A DNA stretch of 64,000 nt, from positions 124,001-188,000 of the forward strand of contig VWZF01005810.1 of assembly GCA_013396755.1 (NCBI GenBank). The letters run 5' to 3'. Shown one piece after another: positions 62,155-64,000 of the stretch (its first letter is position 1; the number at the start of each line of letters is the position of its first letter). The position numbers and the translations under genes are program-made. The DNA is from Sclerurus mexicanus. Its lineage: Eukaryota > Chordata > Aves > Passeriformes > Furnariidae. Under the pieces are notes generated by a model that saw nothing but the letters and a program-made list of their open reading frames with translations, did not search any database and had not been told where the DNA came from.

Positions 62155-62445
62155 GAATTGTAGTGACAGGACAAGGAGTAATAGGCTCAAACTGAAAGAA
62201 GGGAAATTTGGGTTAGATATACAGAAGAAATCCTTTACTATGGATTTACAGGTTGTTGAGGCACAGGAACAGGTTGCCCAGAGGAGCTGTGCATGCACTA
62301 TCCCTAGAAGTGTTCCAGGCCAGGTTGAATGAGGCATTGGGCAATCTGTTCTGGTAGAAGGTCTCCCTGTCCAGGGCAGGGAAGTTAGAATTAGATGATC
62401 TTTAATGGCCCTTTCAACCCAAACCATTCTTTGATTCTCTGATTC
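62155..62445 (+). mobile_element. CR1 LINE, 3' fragment with ORF2 C-terminus
   Basis: This is a CR1 3' fragment of ~290 bases. Translation from about 62156 gives the conserved tail of CR1 ORF2 (visible: CSDRTRSN, LKLKEGKF, LDIQKK, FT). The frame then slips near 62251-62262, where GTTGTTGAGGCAC has one base more than the family's usual GTGGTGAGGCAC, so the reverse-transcriptase C-terminus is broken. Downstream come 'GGAACAGGTTGCCCAGAGGAGCTGTG', 'TTCCAGGCCAGGTTGAATGAGGC', 'TTAATGGCCCTTTCAACCCAAACCATT' and the terminal units ATTCTTTG, ATTCTCTG, ATTC. It is truncated and inactive. A T-rich stretch lies just upstream, at 62114-62125. Confidence 0.93.
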
Positions 62446-62670
62446 CCAATAGCTCTATTTTCAGGCTTGTTGCTGCCATGCAAGGATTTGGCATCATGGA
62501 CATCTAGACATGAATATTTAAGGAACGGTTAGTTTGCAATCTGAACTTCAAAAGTGGGTAATAGCAAGAATCAAGATGATGCACATAACCAACTTTCATA
62601 GAATCTCTGATAGGAACCACCAGTAAGAAGGGCAGGGGTTGAGGACATGGGGTATCCTCTGTGCTCGGAG

Positions 62671-62685
62671 AGGTGCACTGCACCT
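62671..62685. repeat. Perfect 15-base palindrome with paired E-box halves
   Basis: The arms AGGTGCA and TGCACCT are exact reverse complements around a central C. The right arm with the next base gives CACCTG, an E-box of the type bound by ZEB/SNAI repressors and class I bHLH factors, and the left arm supplies the inverted AGGTG. It lies in a locally GC-rich stretch (62640-62760) just downstream of the CR1 fragment. Function is inferred only from the motif. Confidence 0.85.
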
Positions 62686-63032
62686 GCTGCATGCTGTTCA
62701 GAGCTCAGGCCCGTGGGTGCCCGAGCTCATGGAGGCCATCAGAGTGGAGCAGTCAGACTCTTAAGGACTCCTATTTAGCACACACAGACGGCACTTTTAA
62801 CAAACTTCACATATGGCTAAATTAAGAGGATTTCCTAATGAGGAAATTAATAAATGTCTGCTTCAGGGTTATCTCTGTGTTGAATTCCCATGTTTCTTCT
62901 CCAAATCTTCAAAGTGTTCCGTTTTGTTTTTAAAAAGTGGTTTGTGCTGGCATTCTCTCCAGATTTTTCTCACTTTATTGGAAACAGCTGATATTTTTGC
63001 TGAAGTGGGATATCTTTGGATTTTTGTGTTCA

Positions 63033-63070
63033 GGGGTTGGGGGTTTTTTTGTTTGTTTGTTCGTTTTTTT
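63033..63070. repeat. G/T-rich tract with (GTTT)n
   Basis: A GGGGTTGGGGG block is followed by T7 and three GTTT units, with one C at 63062. It belongs to the same class as the tracts at 4608, 48389 and 50333. Confidence 0.92.
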
Positions 63071-64000
63071 AATTAAGCCAGAGGTAGAGATGGAGCACAC
63101 AAACATCAGTTGCAGCTATAAACAAAGTTTTTAGAGAACGGGGAGGGAGAGAGCCTGAGCACAAGCATTTACATTGGGGAAGTATTAGGATTGACTCTAG
63201 GTGTCACTGTGAGCTGTGCCTATAATTCTGCAGCTCCATTTCCACTTTTATTCAGTGACCCCCACTTTCCAGCCTTCCTCCTCCTCTCTGTTTCCCCCAT
63301 CTCTTTCTGTCTGACTCTGCAACACACACACGTGCATGCAGAGAAGAGTATGACAAATAATAGCTGGAAGCAAGGAAATTACTGTGACCATTAGAGAACA
63401 TGTCATTGATAGAAATTAATAGTTACTTAATAAAAATGCTGGTTAACTGAATAGTTATGATGTGTGATATCTCATTTATATCAAGCCCTGGAAAGCAAAT
63501 GAGTTTAAAAACAGCAACAACTGAGTTTTCTTTTGTCCATTTCTATATTTCTGTAGGTAAGAGCAGAAGGCAAACACCAGCAAACAAGATACTCTTCCAG
63601 TCTTGCTGATCTGGATTGGGCAGCGGCAGGGCTGGATCACTTTAGGGATTATAGGCTTGATTGCAGTCACGAGGAGTTCTGGCAGACTTTGAAACTGTAC
63701 CCACCTGTGTAGATAACCACAAAAGCAAACTCTATCTCTTAATGTTTTCTCTTTGCTAATATGAAGTTAACTTCTCAATTTATAATTTAGAACACTTTCC
63801 TATAAGATCCACTTAGAGAATACTAACTAATGACATACAGCAACATCATTAAACACTTTAGTGCCTCAGGGTAACAGAGTACAATGCATCCTGCAAAGTA
63901 GCACTTAGAGGCTGCATGAACATATTCTGTCACCTTGCAATCTTTTATAGCGTAGCCCTGGGAATGTGCAAGGAGATAACACGCAGTGGAATAGAACAAA

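Larger units (their letters stand above)
62446..64000. other. Non-coding window end
   Basis: A GC-richer patch with the 15-base palindrome (62640-62760) is followed by the G/T tract at 63.03 kb, a short (CA)n at 63322-63331, and a complex segment at 63560-63710 (GGGATTATAGGCTTGATTGCAG). That segment could be a conserved element. No gene reaches the window edge as far as I can see. Confidence 0.55.

Noticed and set aside
1..64000. Search for CRISPR arrays, operons, tRNA, rRNA, snRNA, known microRNA seeds and endogenous retroviral genes
   Set aside because: No regularly spaced repeats, cloverleaf-like sequences, recognised small RNA sequences or retroviral protein motifs were seen by eye. The DNA is vertebrate non-coding sequence. 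A covariance-model search would be needed to exclude diverged small RNAs.

Overview
This window looks like non-coding nuclear DNA from a bird. The evidence is three 3'-end fragments of CR1 non-LTR retrotransposons on the + strand (about 27008-27142, 55190-55568 and 62155-62445), each ending in degenerate 8-base ATTCTRTG-type units, together with low overall repeat density, AT-rich and CpG-poor sequence, and several long one-sided A/C or G/T tracts common in bird assemblies. Crocodilians and turtles also carry CR1 but usually at higher density, so bird is an inference, not a proof.

I found no protein-coding gene, no tRNA, rRNA or recognisable small RNA gene, no CRISPR array, and nothing bacterial or viral. 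The longest open frames (up to about 146 codons) are near what chance gives in 64 kb of AT-rich DNA. None shows a family I recognise, and several overlap each other on opposite strands or run through old repeats. The window is best read as intergenic DNA or a large intron.

Layout: 1-13 kb is unique AT-rich sequence holding the clearest oddity, a pair of about 172-base direct copies (6630-6801 and 10308-10480, about 96% identical) 3.7 kb apart. 13-21 kb has an old MIR-like SINE piece and stretches rich in homeodomain and octamer motifs. 21-34 kb is mostly featureless apart from a CR1 tail at 27 kb and a regulatory-looking stretch near 29.2 kb. 34-39 kb has a purine-rich strand-asymmetric block and an ancient amniote SINE/LINE tail on the minus strand. 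39-51 kb has A/C and G/T tracts. 51.6-51.9 kb is a dense CpG cluster: by hand count 12 CpG in 300 bases, 53% GC, observed/expected about 0.56. 52-64 kb contains the two longer CR1 pieces.

No genes here work together in a visible way, and I see no new biological system. The items most worth checking are the 172-base duplication, the CpG cluster, two 15-base palindromes, two microexon-like acceptor/donor pairs, and several candidate conserved enhancers.
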